A stretch of 64,000 nucleotides of DNA, taken from assembly GCF_009696465.1 (NCBI RefSeq), contig NZ_VULX01000011.1, forward strand, positions 1 through 64,000, in the 5' to 3' direction. The stretch comes from Inconstantimicrobium porci. Its GTDB lineage: Bacteria; Bacillota; Clostridia; Clostridiales; Clostridiaceae. The translations under genes were made by a program, and so were the position numbers. Positions 36,143 to 44,855 of the stretch are shown here, piece after piece. The notes below the pieces were generated by a model. The model did no database searches. It saw nothing but the letters and a program-made list of their open reading frames with translations, and had not been told where the DNA came from. Position 1 is the stretch's first letter. The number at the start of each line of letters is the position of its first letter.

Positions 36143-36751
36143 TTATTGTACCATAATATTACCAATACCGTTAAACATTCTATATACCACTATTGGCTCA
36201 CATTGATTTATTTTTAATGCTAAAGTTTCTTCTTCTGTTAAAGACTTTAATATTTTTAAGATGCATCTAATTGTACACATATGAGAAACTATTGCTACCT
36301 TTTTATAATTCATTGCAAGAAGCTCACTTAAGAATTTATTTACTCTATTACATACATCTGTATAGCTTTCTCCACCTGGTGCTTTCTGAATAAAATCATG
36401 CCTAAAATTCATATATTCATGATTTTCAAAATACTTTTTATATTGTATACATCCTCTAATATCGTCTACACCGCACCCCTCAAACACCCCAAGTTAGCGC
36501 TCTCTAAGCCTCTTATCAAGTTGAATTATTTTACTTGGAAATATAGCTTGTGCAGTTTCCTTTGTCCTAATTAAATCAGATGCAAAACAGATTTCTACAT
36601 CCTTAAGTTCATCCAAAGACTTCAATACTTCGGCTTTTTTTAACCCTTCACTTGTTACATGACACTCCCACTGTCCAGTAAACATTTTGTACTCAGGATA
36701 ATTTATTCTGTTAGCTTCACTTTCTCCATGTCTTATTAGGATTATCTCCAT
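36143..36751 (-). pseudogene. Histidine phosphatase (phosphoglycerate-mutase family) with nonsense codon
   Basis: The frame starts MEIILIRHGESEANR, with the RHG phosphohistidine motif, and continues FASDLIRTKETAQAIFPSKI. After RLRER an in-frame TAA at 36494-36496 interrupts it. The same frame resumes with LGVFEGCGVDDIRG and holds the second His region VAIVSHMCTIRCILKILK. The whole would be about 203 residues, a normal length. A single base change (for example TCA to TAA) explains the stop. Both catalytic halves are therefore split. Confidence 0.85.
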
Positions 36752-36774
36752 ATCGTTCCCCCTTGCATATCTTA

Positions 36775-37437
36775 CTAATTAGTTTGATGATTCCTGGCCA
36801 GCTTTGCTTTTACAAGCTTCTCATGGTAAAAATAATTAATATGATTTATATTATGCTGGTTACAGTATTGCTCAATTTCTATTGACAAGTCCAGCCAGTA
36901 ATCTTTATTTTTTCTTAGATAAATATCACTATAAACATTTGAATACTGTGGATACTTTTCATCAATATACGAAAGAATTTTCTCCTTATAGCTACCCCTT
37001 AAATTTAGATTCTCGAACCAGTACTCATCAATAAAATCATGACTTTTCTCAATAATTGCTTTAAAATCTGTAACTTTAGGAAATATGGGTGACATAAATA
37101 AAACAGTATATATGCCGTTTTCATGAAGAGTCTTCAATGTGTTAAGTCTATCCTTTATGCTGCTGGCATTATCCATATCATTTTTAAAATCTTCATCAAG
37201 TGTGTTAATAGACATTGCCGCCTTAAAGTTCTTCAGTTTTTTAAGCAGATCAATATCACGCAGAATAAGGCTTGACTTTGTTGACATTGTAATCTCGCAG
37301 TCTGCCTCAATAAGCTGTTTTAAAATACTCTGAGTTATGCAGTATTTTTCTTCAAAACGGTTATAGCAGTCTGTAACTGACGAAAGAAAAACAGACTTAC
37401 CTTTAAGCTTGTTTATGTGAATCAAATGACTCATCAA
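36775..37437 (-). pseudogene. SPL-type radical SAM protein, N-terminally truncated
   Basis: The 220 codons match the middle and C-terminal part of spore-photoproduct-lyase-like radical SAM proteins: KSVFLSSVTDCYNRFEEKYC, TQSILKQLIEADCEITMSTK, and KTLHENGIYTVLFMSPIFP. The N-terminal section with the CxxxCxxC iron-sulfur site is missing, replaced at the junction by the end of an epimerase-like gene. It cannot bind the 4Fe-4S cluster and is therefore probably inactive. Confidence 0.75.
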
Positions 37438-37837
37438 TACGCATTACATTCTTTGTATTATCTTCAAGCGAAATAAAAACATGTCCAAACCCCTTAGGAA
37501 TAAAAATCTGTTTTCTATTTTCTTCACTTAACTCAACACAAACCCATTTCAAAAATGTTGGAGAATCTCTTCTTAAGTCAACTGCATAATCTATTCCTCT
37601 GCCCTTAATACAATATAAAAGCTTGGCCTGAGGTTTAGGATTATTCTGAAAGTGTATTCCATAGAGAGTTCCTGCTTTTTCTGATAAATAAACATACTCC
37701 TCTACATATTTAAAGTCAATTCCAGCCTACTCTAACTGTTCTTTATTAAGTATTGGATATGAAAATCCTCTATTACCAACGTGTTTGTCATATTCGATAA
37801 TTTTAACTTCACTTAATTCTGTGCTTGTAATTTTCAA
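37403..37837 (-). pseudogene. dTDP-4-dehydrorhamnose 3,5-epimerase-type remnant
   Basis: From a TTG at 37837 (after GGGGGG) the frame reads KITSTELSEVKIIEYDKHVG and NRGFSYPILNKEQLE. An in-frame TAG at 37727-37729 follows. It resumes AGIDFKYVEEYVYLSEKAGT, LYGIHFQNNPKPQAKLLYCI and QIFIPKGFGHVFISLEDNTK. This is the cupin barrel of RfbC-type epimerases. The C-terminal third is replaced by sequence overlapping the truncated radical SAM gene. One nonsense codon and one deletion make it a pseudogene. Confidence 0.8.
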
Positions 37838-38097
37838 TTACATCCCCCCTAAAAAATTATATCAAGTCTATAAACTATGTTGCCAACCTTTCCTTCTCTA
37901 TTTCTGCCATCTTTCGACCTATATAAACATCAACTTTAATTACACCATATAATTCCATGCACTATATTTAAAAATATCTATCCATTGTATGTGGATTTAT
38001 GATATTATTATATAAGCAAAAATAATAATAAAACATTGATTGTTTAACAAATAACAAAGATGATGTTTTATCAATTTCAAAAAACAGGAGAGATTAT

Positions 38098-39417
38098 ATG
38101 AACAATAAGAAGAAAGGATGGGCTCTAATTCCTGCTGCAGTATTTTTGGTGCTGTATCTTGGACTTGGAATAACATTCGAATATGTATTTAAGATTGAAA
38201 TGGGATTTTACAATATCCCAATAGTAGTTATTTTTATGATTTCTGTTTTTGTTGCATGTCTACAAAACAGAAAAGTATCATTTGACGAGAAATTAAACAT
38301 TATGGCAAAAGGTATTGGAGATAAAAATATTCTGACAATGATTTTGATATTTTTATGTGCAGGTATGTTTGTTGGCGTTACAGGAAGAGACAGTGCACAA
38401 GCTGTTGCATATATGATGCTTTCAATAACTCCAGCATGGATGTCAGTTGCAATTTTATTTATAGTTGCCTGCTTTGTATCACTTTCAATGGGTACTTCAT
38501 GTGGAACTATAACTCTACTTGTACCAATTGCAGCTGCAGTTTCAAAAGCTTCAGGATATGATATTTCATTCTGCATAGGTTCAGTAATGGGTGGAGCTAT
38601 GTTTGGAGATAACTTATCATTTATATCTGATACAACAATCGCAGCATGTAACACTCAGGGCTGCAAAATGAAGGACAAATTTAGGGCAAACTTTAAAATA
38701 GCACTTCCAGCTGCTATCCTTACTTTGATAATAATAATTTTTATTTCTCTTAGAGGAAACGTTGGACAAGTTGCTGTACAGAACTACAATATAGTAATGC
38801 TTATTCCATATGTTCTTGTTTTAGTTGGCGGACTAATAGGCTTTAATGTATTTATAGTACTCTTAACAGGTATTGCTTCAGGGATTTTTATAAACCTTGT
38901 AACAGGAACAACAACTTTCTATAAACTGCTTACTAATATGGGAAGCGGTGTCTCAGGAATGTATGAAACAATTATGGTTACTCTGCTTGTAGCTGCACTT
39001 TGTGCAATAATAAGACACAATGGCGGTTTTGATGCATTACTTGCCTTTATCAAAAAAGTATTTAAAGGAAATAAAGGTGGTCAGCTTGGCATGGGACTTT
39101 TAGTTGGCGTTATGGATATTGCTACAGCAAACAACACTGTTGCAATTGTTATGGCGGGTCCAGTTGCTAAAGAAATAAGTAAGGATTATAAAATTTCACC
39201 AAAAAGAGCTGCCTCAATACTTGATACATTTTCATGTGTATTCCAAGGTATACTGCCATATGGTGCACAAATGCTGCTTGCACTTGCAGCAGCTACTGAA
39301 TGTGGGTATAAGCTATCAGCATTTAATATAATGCCAAAACTTTTCTATCCATTTCTTTTAGCAGCAATATCATTGATATACATACTATTTTCAAAAAAAG
39401 AAAAGATAACAATATAA
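38098..39417 (+). CDS. NhaC-family Na+/H+ antiporter
   Basis: This 439-residue membrane protein has about 11 predicted helices. Conserved blocks of the NhaC family are visible: VACFVSLSMGTSCGTITLLVP (in part about 122-142), GGAMFGDNLSFISDTTIAAC (about 170-190), MDIATANNTVAIVMAGPVAK and the C-terminal PYGAQMLLALAAA. The Asp in FGDNLSFISDT is a likely ion-binding residue. It should exchange external protons for internal Na+ or Li+; some members exchange organic acids or amines instead. An AACAGGAGAG site precedes the ATG and a strong terminator follows. Confidence 0.9.
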   Translation: MNNKKKGWALIPAAVFLVLYLGLGITFEYVFKIEMGFYNIPIVVIFMISVFVACLQNRKVSFDEKLNIMAKGIGDKNILTMILIFLCAGMFVGVTGRDSAQAVAYMMLSITPAWMSVAILFIVACFVSLSMGTSCGTITLLVPIAAAVSKASGYDISFCIGSVMGGAMFGDNLSFISDTTIAACNTQGCKMKDKFRANFKIALPAAILTLIIIIFISLRGNVGQVAVQNYNIVMLIPYVLVLVGGLIGFNVFIVLLTGIASGIFINLVTGTTTFYKLLTNMGSGVSGMYETIMVTLLVAALCAIIRHNGGFDALLAFIKKVFKGNKGGQLGMGLLVGVMDIATANNTVAIVMAGPVAKEISKDYKISPKRAASILDTFSCVFQGILPYGAQMLLALAAATECGYKLSAFNIMPKLFYPFLLAAISLIYILFSKKEKITI

Positions 39418-39432
39418 TAATTTAGAAATCAA

Positions 39433-39470
39433 AGCAGAAATTAGTTGTAAGCTTGCAGCTAATTTCTGCT
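39433..39470 (+). terminator. Terminator of the antiporter gene
   Basis: A perfect 12-bp stem AGCAGAAATTAG/CTAATTTCTGCT with a 14-base loop is followed by ATTTTTT. Confidence 0.9.
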
Positions 39471-39660
39471 ATTTTTTATGTTTATGTATTTCAGCATTGA
39501 ATTTTATTATTTCGCATACTAATTTCCGCCACATAACATTAATGGTTATTTGGCCATAAATTACACTGGAATATCTTATGAGAAAAATTAGACTTATTTT
39601 TTCATAGTTTTATAATTAAAATCGTTAAAGTAGTTATTTCACTAAGGAGGAATGGCGGTT

Positions 39661-41406
39661 ATGAAATTTATTAAAAAACATTTAATCTACATACCCATAG
39701 CCACTGCAGCAATATCGCTTGCAGCAATGATTATCACTGGTTATAAGGGAAATCTGGTCAATAAAAGCTATACGCTTTTTGTAAACGATTTGAATAGCAA
39801 TAAAGTTTCATCGGTCAACATGAACACATCTTCAAAAATGACTGTCATCTTAAATGATGGAACAAAGTATCAGACTGATAACCCTCATACAGATACTATA
39901 AAAGAGACTCTGCTTTTAAAAGGAATTGATGTCAAAGACAGCAATAACGGACCTATAAGTGAAACTATTCCGCAAGCAGTTTTTGGCATTTCATTGATTG
40001 CCATAGCAGTAATATACATAACACAGGCAAGGTCAGGACGTTCTTCTGTAACTTCTATAGAAATGGAAGATTTCAGCAAAAAGAAAGATCATGTTCTTAA
40101 TTTTGATTCTGTTGCTGGAAACGAAGAAGCAAAAGAAAGTCTTATGGATGTTGTGGACTTTCTTAAAAATCCTGAAAAATACAAAAAATATGGTGCTAGG
40201 ATGCCAAAAGGAGTCATTCTTTATGGAGATCCGGGAACAGGCAAAACACTTCTCGCTAAGGCAGTTGCAGGTGAAGCAGGAGTTCCATTTTATGCACTTA
40301 GTGGCTCAGATTTTGTACAGGTTTATGTGGGTGTTGGTGCAGCAAGAGTGAGAAGCCTTTTTAAAAAGGCAAAATCTCATGGAAAAGCAGTTATCTTTAT
40401 AGATGAAATTGATGCCATCGGTGTTAAAAGAGGCAACGGAAAAAATGGTTCACGTAACGATGAAAAAGATCAGACTCTTAATGCGTTGCTTACTGAAATG
40501 TCAGGCTTTGGAGAAGCAGAAGGAATTGTTGTAATAGCTGCAACAAACAGGCTTGATATGCTTGATTCTGCTCTTCTTAGACCAGGAAGATTTGACAGAC
40601 ATATTGAGGTTTCACTTCCAGACATTAAAGCAAGAGAAAAAATCATTTCTCTTCATTTAAGAAATAAGCCTCATTCCATTATAGATATAGAAACTATTGC
40701 TAAGAAGACTGCTTATTTTTCAGGTGCCAAGCTTGAAAGTCTTATTAATGAAAGCGCCATACTTGCTGCCAAGGACAATAGCAGTAAAATAACAGAAGAA
40801 CATGTTGAAAAAGCTTATTCTATAATCATTGCAGGTCATGAAAAGAAGGAAAGAAGCCACTTAAAGGATGAAGACAAGATTCTTACATCTTATCATGAAG
40901 CAGGCCATGGACTTGTTTCAATGATCTTGACTCCACAAGATAAAGTATCAAAGATTACCATCATTCCAACAACTAAAGGTGCTGGAGGTTACACTCTTAC
41001 TATACCTGAAGACAACAATTACTATAGGATTGATTATCTTAGAAATAGGATAAAGGTAATGCTTGGAGGACGTGCAGCAGAAGAAATCATCTTTGGTAAA
41101 GACAAGATAACAACTGGAGCTGAAGGCGACATATCACAGACTACAGATACAATTCTTAAGATGGTTGCTGAATATGGTATGGGCGAAACTTTAGGTCTGA
41201 TAAAGCTATCAAGCCTTGGCTCACTTGCATCAGGCTATGGAAATGCTGTCATAGAGGAATGTAAAAAACTTATCGATACTCTTTATGAAGAAACTATAGA
41301 ATTATTAACTGAAAACAAAAAGACTCTAGAAAAAATTGCTTTAGAACTATTAGATAAGGAAACACTTTATGCTGATGAACTTGATGAAATTATGAGGGAA
41401 AAATAA
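39661..41406 (+). CDS. FtsH-like AAA+ zinc metalloprotease (second-type paralogue)
   Basis: This 581-residue ATP-dependent membrane protease has helix 1 at about 10-27, an extracytoplasmic loop of about 75 residues, and helix 2 at about 108-125. The AAA domain has Walker A GDPGTGKT, pore loop VQVYVGVGAAR, Walker B VIFIDEIDA and the arginine-finger block LLRPGRFDRH. The zinc site is HEAGH, and a peptidase domain follows with a distal Asp expected in the EGDISQTTD block. It is somewhat shorter than the usual housekeeping FtsH and has no tilS-hpt neighbours, so it is probably a paralogue. The start at 39661 is chosen for correct spacing (10 bases) from GGAGG. Confidence 0.92.
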   Translation: MKFIKKHLIYIPIATAAISLAAMIITGYKGNLVNKSYTLFVNDLNSNKVSSVNMNTSSKMTVILNDGTKYQTDNPHTDTIKETLLLKGIDVKDSNNGPISETIPQAVFGISLIAIAVIYITQARSGRSSVTSIEMEDFSKKKDHVLNFDSVAGNEEAKESLMDVVDFLKNPEKYKKYGARMPKGVILYGDPGTGKTLLAKAVAGEAGVPFYALSGSDFVQVYVGVGAARVRSLFKKAKSHGKAVIFIDEIDAIGVKRGNGKNGSRNDEKDQTLNALLTEMSGFGEAEGIVVIAATNRLDMLDSALLRPGRFDRHIEVSLPDIKAREKIISLHLRNKPHSIIDIETIAKKTAYFSGAKLESLINESAILAAKDNSSKITEEHVEKAYSIIIAGHEKKERSHLKDEDKILTSYHEAGHGLVSMILTPQDKVSKITIIPTTKGAGGYTLTIPEDNNYYRIDYLRNRIKVMLGGRAAEEIIFGKDKITTGAEGDISQTTDTILKMVAEYGMGETLGLIKLSSLGSLASGYGNAVIEECKKLIDTLYEETIELLTENKKTLEKIALELLDKETLYADELDEIMREK

Positions 41407-41454
41407 TTTAAAACTAAGGATGAAATCAGCAAACTTATTTCTATAGTCTATATG

Positions 41455-41513
41455 GAGGACATTCTAAATCTCTGTAATTACAAAATTTATAGATTTTTAG
41501 GAGCTTGTCCTCT
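41455..41513 (+). repeat. Long imperfect hairpin after the protease gene
   Basis: The arms GAGGACA and TGTCCTC, with further pairing of CTAAATCT and AGATTTTTAG, form a 59-nt imperfect hairpin about 50 bp after the stop codon. It may end the transcript, but the following T-run is poor. Confidence 0.45.
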
Positions 41514-41636
41514 ATTCTATTATACCTATCATATATAATATAATGATTACTAAGACTAATATCACACAAATACCAATTTTAATAAATACTGAACAATTTT
41601 ATGCTTTTCCATAAAACCGTTCAGTAATTTCACCGG

Positions 41637-41700
41637 AGGTTTGGAGGCAAAGCCTCCATTTAAGATAAAAACTAGCAAACGTAGTTATGCTAGTTTTCAC
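41637..41700 (+). repeat. Dispersed repeat, partial copy D, with direction-repeated tail
   Basis: GGTTTGGAGGCAAAGCCTCC is followed by a stem ACTAGCAAACGTAGTTATGCTAGT, paralleling the GTGAACGTAGCGAATAAA part of copy A. It is followed at 41705-41780 by irregular repeats of TGACCTGTGAC-like words, also seen around copy E at 44600 and 44755. The gap 41407-41781 holds nothing else apart from the hairpin above. Confidence 0.65.
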
Positions 41701-41781
41701 CTTACCTGTGACTTATGACCTGTGACCTTATACCTGTTTACCTTTTACCTGTGTGTGGCCTGTGACTTGTGACCTGCTTTA

Positions 41782-43248
41782 TTATTTTTCGCCCTTTAAT
41801 TTAGTAATTAATTCATTTTTCACATTCCAAAGCTTTTTAGATAAATCAATATAATATGTGTGTGGATTTTCAAATCTCTTTACTTCATCCCATAAATTAT
41901 CAAGCTGAAGTTTTGTATAATTTCTTGTTTCTTCAAGAGTAGGGCTGTTATAAACAAGTTTTCCATCTCTAAATATTTCTTGCTGAAGTTCCATAACATA
42001 ATAATTTGTTAGTGTTTTCTTCTTCCAAGTATAAACAGGGTCAAATATTGTATATGGCTCTTTATCATTTATTACTTCATCAGCCATAGTAATGACATCT
42101 CCTAGTGCTTTATGTGTATCCTTATCAAAGAATCTATAAACTTTCTTAAACCCTGGATTAGTGATCTTTTCAACATTCTCAGAAATTTTAATCTTAGGAA
42201 TTATCTGTCCTTCATCATTTTCAACAGCTGCCAGTTTATAAACACCGCCAAATACAGGTTCTGATTTAGATGTTATCAGTCTTTCACCTACTCCAAAGCT
42301 ATCTATTTGAGCTCCTTGCTGTAAAATTGAAGTTATAATATGCTCATCTAATGAATTTGAAACTACGATTTTGCAGTCAGTAAGTCCTGCATCGTCAAGC
42401 ATTTTTCTAGCCTTTCTAGTAAGATAAGCAATATCACCACTATCAAGTCTTATGCCCTTAAGTCTTTTACCCATTGGCTCTAAGACTTCTTTAGCAACTC
42501 TTATTGCATTTGGTACTCCTGAATTTAATACTGAATAAGTATCAACAAGCAAAACAGAGTTATCTGGATACATCTCTGAATATTTTTTAAATGCAGTGTA
42601 TTCATCATCATAAAACTGAACCCATGAGTGAGCCATTGTCCCAGCTACAGGCATACCAAACTCTTCGCCGACAATTGTTGCTGCTGTTGCTGCTGCTCCT
42701 CCAATATAAGAAGCTCTTGCACCAAACATTGCACCATCAGGCCCCTGTGCTCTTCTTGAACCAAATTCCATTACAGGTCTTCCATCAGCTGCTCTTACAA
42801 TTCTGCTTGTTTTTGTAGCTATCAGTGACTGATGATTGATAGTTAATAGAATCATTGTTTCAAGTAACTGTGCTTCCTTAACTGGTGCCTTTACTGTTAA
42901 TATTGGTTCACCTGGGAAAATTAATGTTCCTTCTGGAATTGCATATACTGAACCAGTGAATTTAAAGTTTTGAAGATAATTTAAGAATCTTTCATCAAAA
43001 GTATTAAGACCTCTTAAATACTCAATATCATCCTCATCAAATTTTAATCCTTCGATGTATTCAATAACCTGTTCAAGACCTGCCATTATAGCATATCCTC
43101 CATCCTCTGGTATCTTTCTAAAAAACATATCAAAGTATGCAGTTGTATCGCCCATTCCATCTAAAAAATAACCATTGCTCATAGTCAGCTCATAGAAATC
43201 CATTAACATACTCATGTTTCTTCCATTTTTCAAATTCAATTTATTCAT
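41782..43248 (-). CDS. pncB: Nicotinate phosphoribosyltransferase
   Basis: This 488-residue enzyme forms nicotinate mononucleotide from nicotinate and PRPP with ATP, the first step of the Preiss-Handler NAD salvage route. Signatures are MLMDFYELTMSNGYFLDGMG near the start, EFGSRRAQGPDGAMFGAR (about 170), AGTMAHSWVQFYDDEYTAF (about 205) and KGIRLDSGDIAYLTRKAR (about 265). I chose the ATG at 43248 (MNKLNLKNGRN) because AAGGTGG lies just upstream. A longer frame would run through the operator at 43275. It follows nrtR in the same direction. Confidence 0.95.
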   Translation of the reverse strand: MNKLNLKNGRNMSMLMDFYELTMSNGYFLDGMGDTTAYFDMFFRKIPEDGGYAIMAGLEQVIEYIEGLKFDEDDIEYLRGLNTFDERFLNYLQNFKFTGSVYAIPEGTLIFPGEPILTVKAPVKEAQLLETMILLTINHQSLIATKTSRIVRAADGRPVMEFGSRRAQGPDGAMFGARASYIGGAAATAATIVGEEFGMPVAGTMAHSWVQFYDDEYTAFKKYSEMYPDNSVLLVDTYSVLNSGVPNAIRVAKEVLEPMGKRLKGIRLDSGDIAYLTRKARKMLDDAGLTDCKIVVSNSLDEHIITSILQQGAQIDSFGVGERLITSKSEPVFGGVYKLAAVENDEGQIIPKIKISENVEKITNPGFKKVYRFFDKDTHKALGDVITMADEVINDKEPYTIFDPVYTWKKKTLTNYYVMELQQEIFRDGKLVYNSPTLEETRNYTKLQLDNLWDEVKRFENPHTYYIDLSKKLWNVKNELITKLKGEK

Positions 43249-43274
43249 TTTTACCACCTTAACCCTTTCTTTCT

Positions 43275-43293
43275 TATAATCATTTTGATTATA
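43275..43293. promoter_or_regulatory. Probable NrtR operator upstream of pncB
   Basis: TATAATCATTTTGATTATA is a perfect palindrome (arms TATAATCA/TGATTATA around TTT). It lies 27 bp before the pncB start. An identical site precedes nrtR at 44254. It occurs at exactly these two promoter positions. Confidence 0.85.
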
Positions 43294-43340
43294 AGCATTT
43301 CTAAAAAAATTGCCTGCTTTATTAGGCAAGATTTTAATAA

Positions 43341-44243
43341 TTAAATATTCTTAATTTCATTTATTATATAGCTTTTATTTAGTATATATAATGATGACGG
43401 TCTATATGCTCTGTTACTCTTTACCTTATCAGTTTTACTTACCATAGGACTTATCCATCTTCTAAAGTTCTGTTTGACAAGAGTTCTTCCTAGAAGCAGC
43501 TCATAAACCTGCTGAAGCTCCATTAATGTAAATTCCTTAGGTAATAAACTAAATGCTATAGTTGTATACTGAACCTTGTTTCTCATTCTCTCAAGTGAAT
43601 AATTTAATATTTTAACATGATCAAATGCCAGTCCTCTATCACCCTCTATAAGCTTTATCTCGAACTTTGAATTTTTATTATATCCTTTGATTTCGATATT
43701 CTCAGTAATTTCATAGACTATTTTTATATCTTCGGCTACATTCTCTAGTATTATCTGCGAGATAATCTTAGTATCTTCAGTTTTTATAATCTTTTTCTTT
43801 ATTGTAAACCAAGCAGCATCAGCTGCATCATCACCAGCTTTAACATTAATGTTTTCCTTATTGACAAGTGCCATATATGAAGTTGATACAACTCTCATTC
43901 TTGGATCTCTATTAACATCTCCCCATGTATAAAGCTGCTCTAAATAAACATTATCTATATTAGTTTCTTCTTTAAGTTCTCTATATACTGCATCCTCAAT
44001 ATTTTCATTTATATCAACAAATCCACCAGGTATTGCCCAGCAGTTTTTAAACGGATGATTCTTTCTCTTTATAAGAAGCACTTTTAACACTTTTTCAGGT
44101 ACTTTTTTAAGATCTTTCTCTTCTTCATCATCAAGAGTAAATAAAATCATATCTACAGTTAGTGACGGCCTTTCATAATCATAAGGTTTGTAATTCTTTA
44201 AGAATTCTTCTTCTGTAACTTCATTTATTTCCTTCAAATTCAT
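43341..44243 (-). CDS. nrtR: Nudix-domain transcription regulator of NAD metabolism
   Basis: This 300-residue protein has an N-terminal Nudix domain (about 20-155) and a C-terminal winged-helix domain (about 210-290) with MELQQVYELLLGRTLVKQNF and RRWISP. This is the NrtR layout. The Nudix box runs from GGFVDINENIEDAVYRELKE to EETNI and appears complete, so ADP-ribose hydrolysis is possible; in NrtR proteins ADP-ribose acts as the effector. It lies just upstream of pncB, and both genes carry the same 19-bp palindrome. Autoregulation and repression of pncB when NAD is sufficient are the likely roles. Confidence 0.93.
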   Translation of the reverse strand: MNLKEINEVTEEEFLKNYKPYDYERPSLTVDMILFTLDDEEEKDLKKVPEKVLKVLLIKRKNHPFKNCWAIPGGFVDINENIEDAVYRELKEETNIDNVYLEQLYTWGDVNRDPRMRVVSTSYMALVNKENINVKAGDDAADAAWFTIKKKIIKTEDTKIISQIILENVAEDIKIVYEITENIEIKGYNKNSKFEIKLIEGDRGLAFDHVKILNYSLERMRNKVQYTTIAFSLLPKEFTLMELQQVYELLLGRTLVKQNFRRWISPMVSKTDKVKSNRAYRPSSLYILNKSYIINEIKNI

Positions 44244-44253
44244 GCTCCTTTCA

Positions 44254-44272
44254 TATAATCATTTTGATTATA
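44254..44272. promoter_or_regulatory. Probable NrtR operator upstream of nrtR
   Basis: TATAATCATTTTGATTATA is identical to the site at 43275. It sits 10 bp before the nrtR ATG, ending at the ribosome site GAAAGGAGC, so a bound repressor would block transcription start or early elongation. Confidence 0.85.
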
Positions 44273-44333
44273 TGTTTATTATATGACTACAGTTTATATT
44301 TTGCAAGTAGTTTTTATAAATTTTTTCCAAAAT

Positions 44334-44435
44334 AAAAAAGGGTGAAAGACATATTCCGAAGCCGACCTCGTTCCCTGCGGTCTCTCCAAGTCGTTTCTTC
44401 ATATGTCTTTCACCCCTTGATGACTATAAGGACGA
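44334..44435 (-). ncRNA. Candidate small structured RNA with own promoter-like and terminator signals
   Basis: On the minus strand a TATAAT box (44442-44447) with an upstream TTTACA (44467-44472, spacing 19) precedes a stretch ending in a long hairpin. Its arms GGGTGAAAGACATAT and ATATGTCTTTCACCC span 44340-44416, followed by TTTTTT. The loop region of about 46 nt is markedly GC-richer than the surroundings and can pair internally (GACC/GGTC). It contains no open frame with a ribosome site. It could be a free RNA or a terminated leader upstream of nrtR. I recognise no known family. Confidence 0.45.
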
Positions 44436-44537
44436 AATTGCATTATACCATTATTTTACATAAACGTGTAAACCCTTTATTATAAAAACTTTATGTTGTT
44501 AAAAATTGCAGTTTTTGAATGCAATTTTCTATACAAT

Positions 44538-44556
44538 AAAAAAGAGCTTACGCTCC
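44538..44556 (-). terminator. Intrinsic terminator downstream of trkH copy 1
   Basis: The hairpin GAGC-GTAA-GCTC is followed by TTTTTT on the minus strand. It is short but has a stable tetraloop and a clear T-run. It lies about 300 bp after the trkH stop. Confidence 0.6.
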
Positions 44557-44629
44557 TTAAATTGTTTTCTTGAATTATACATTTTTATATAAAGTAGGTC
44601 ACAGGTAACAGGTCACAAGTCATAGGTAA

Positions 44630-44750
44630 TGATATAATTAGATTCACTACGTTTCCTAATTATTAATATAATGGAGGTTACACCTCCAAACCTCTAAATT
44701 TGATAACACAAAGCTTTTTAGAAACTGCCGTCAGGAAGTTTCATCATTAG
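44630..44750 (-). repeat. Dispersed palindromic repeat, copy E
   Basis: On the minus strand it reads ATGATGAAACTTCC, then GGTTTGGAGGTGTAACCTCC, then GGAAACGTAGTGAATCTAAT. It has the same order of modules as copy A. It is flanked on both sides by ACAGGTCACA-like words (44596-44627 and 44751-44782). The region 44557-44855 holds nothing else recognisable. Confidence 0.75.
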
Positions 44751-44855
44751 CTGTGACCTGTTAGTTGTGATCAGTGACCTTTTGCAAAGACTAATTTATC
44801 TAGATGTTTATACTGTAGTTAGTGAAATTATATAATGTGGGATATCTAGTATTAA

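Noticed and set aside
36143-36751. Two separate small genes (36494-36751 and 36143-36487)
   Set aside because: Both are in the same frame, separated by one TAA, and together make one normal histidine phosphatase; the second half has only a GTG without a ribosome site.
42591-42818. Plus-strand leucine/glutamine-rich 75-codon frame
   Set aside because: It is antisense to conserved pncB codons; the odd composition comes from Ala/Ala-Gly codons read backwards.
44430-44850. c-di-AMP (ydaO-type) riboswitch for the K+ genes
   Set aside because: K+ transporters are often under this riboswitch, but the conserved core is not seen upstream of either trkA or the ktr operon; this stretch lies downstream of trkH.
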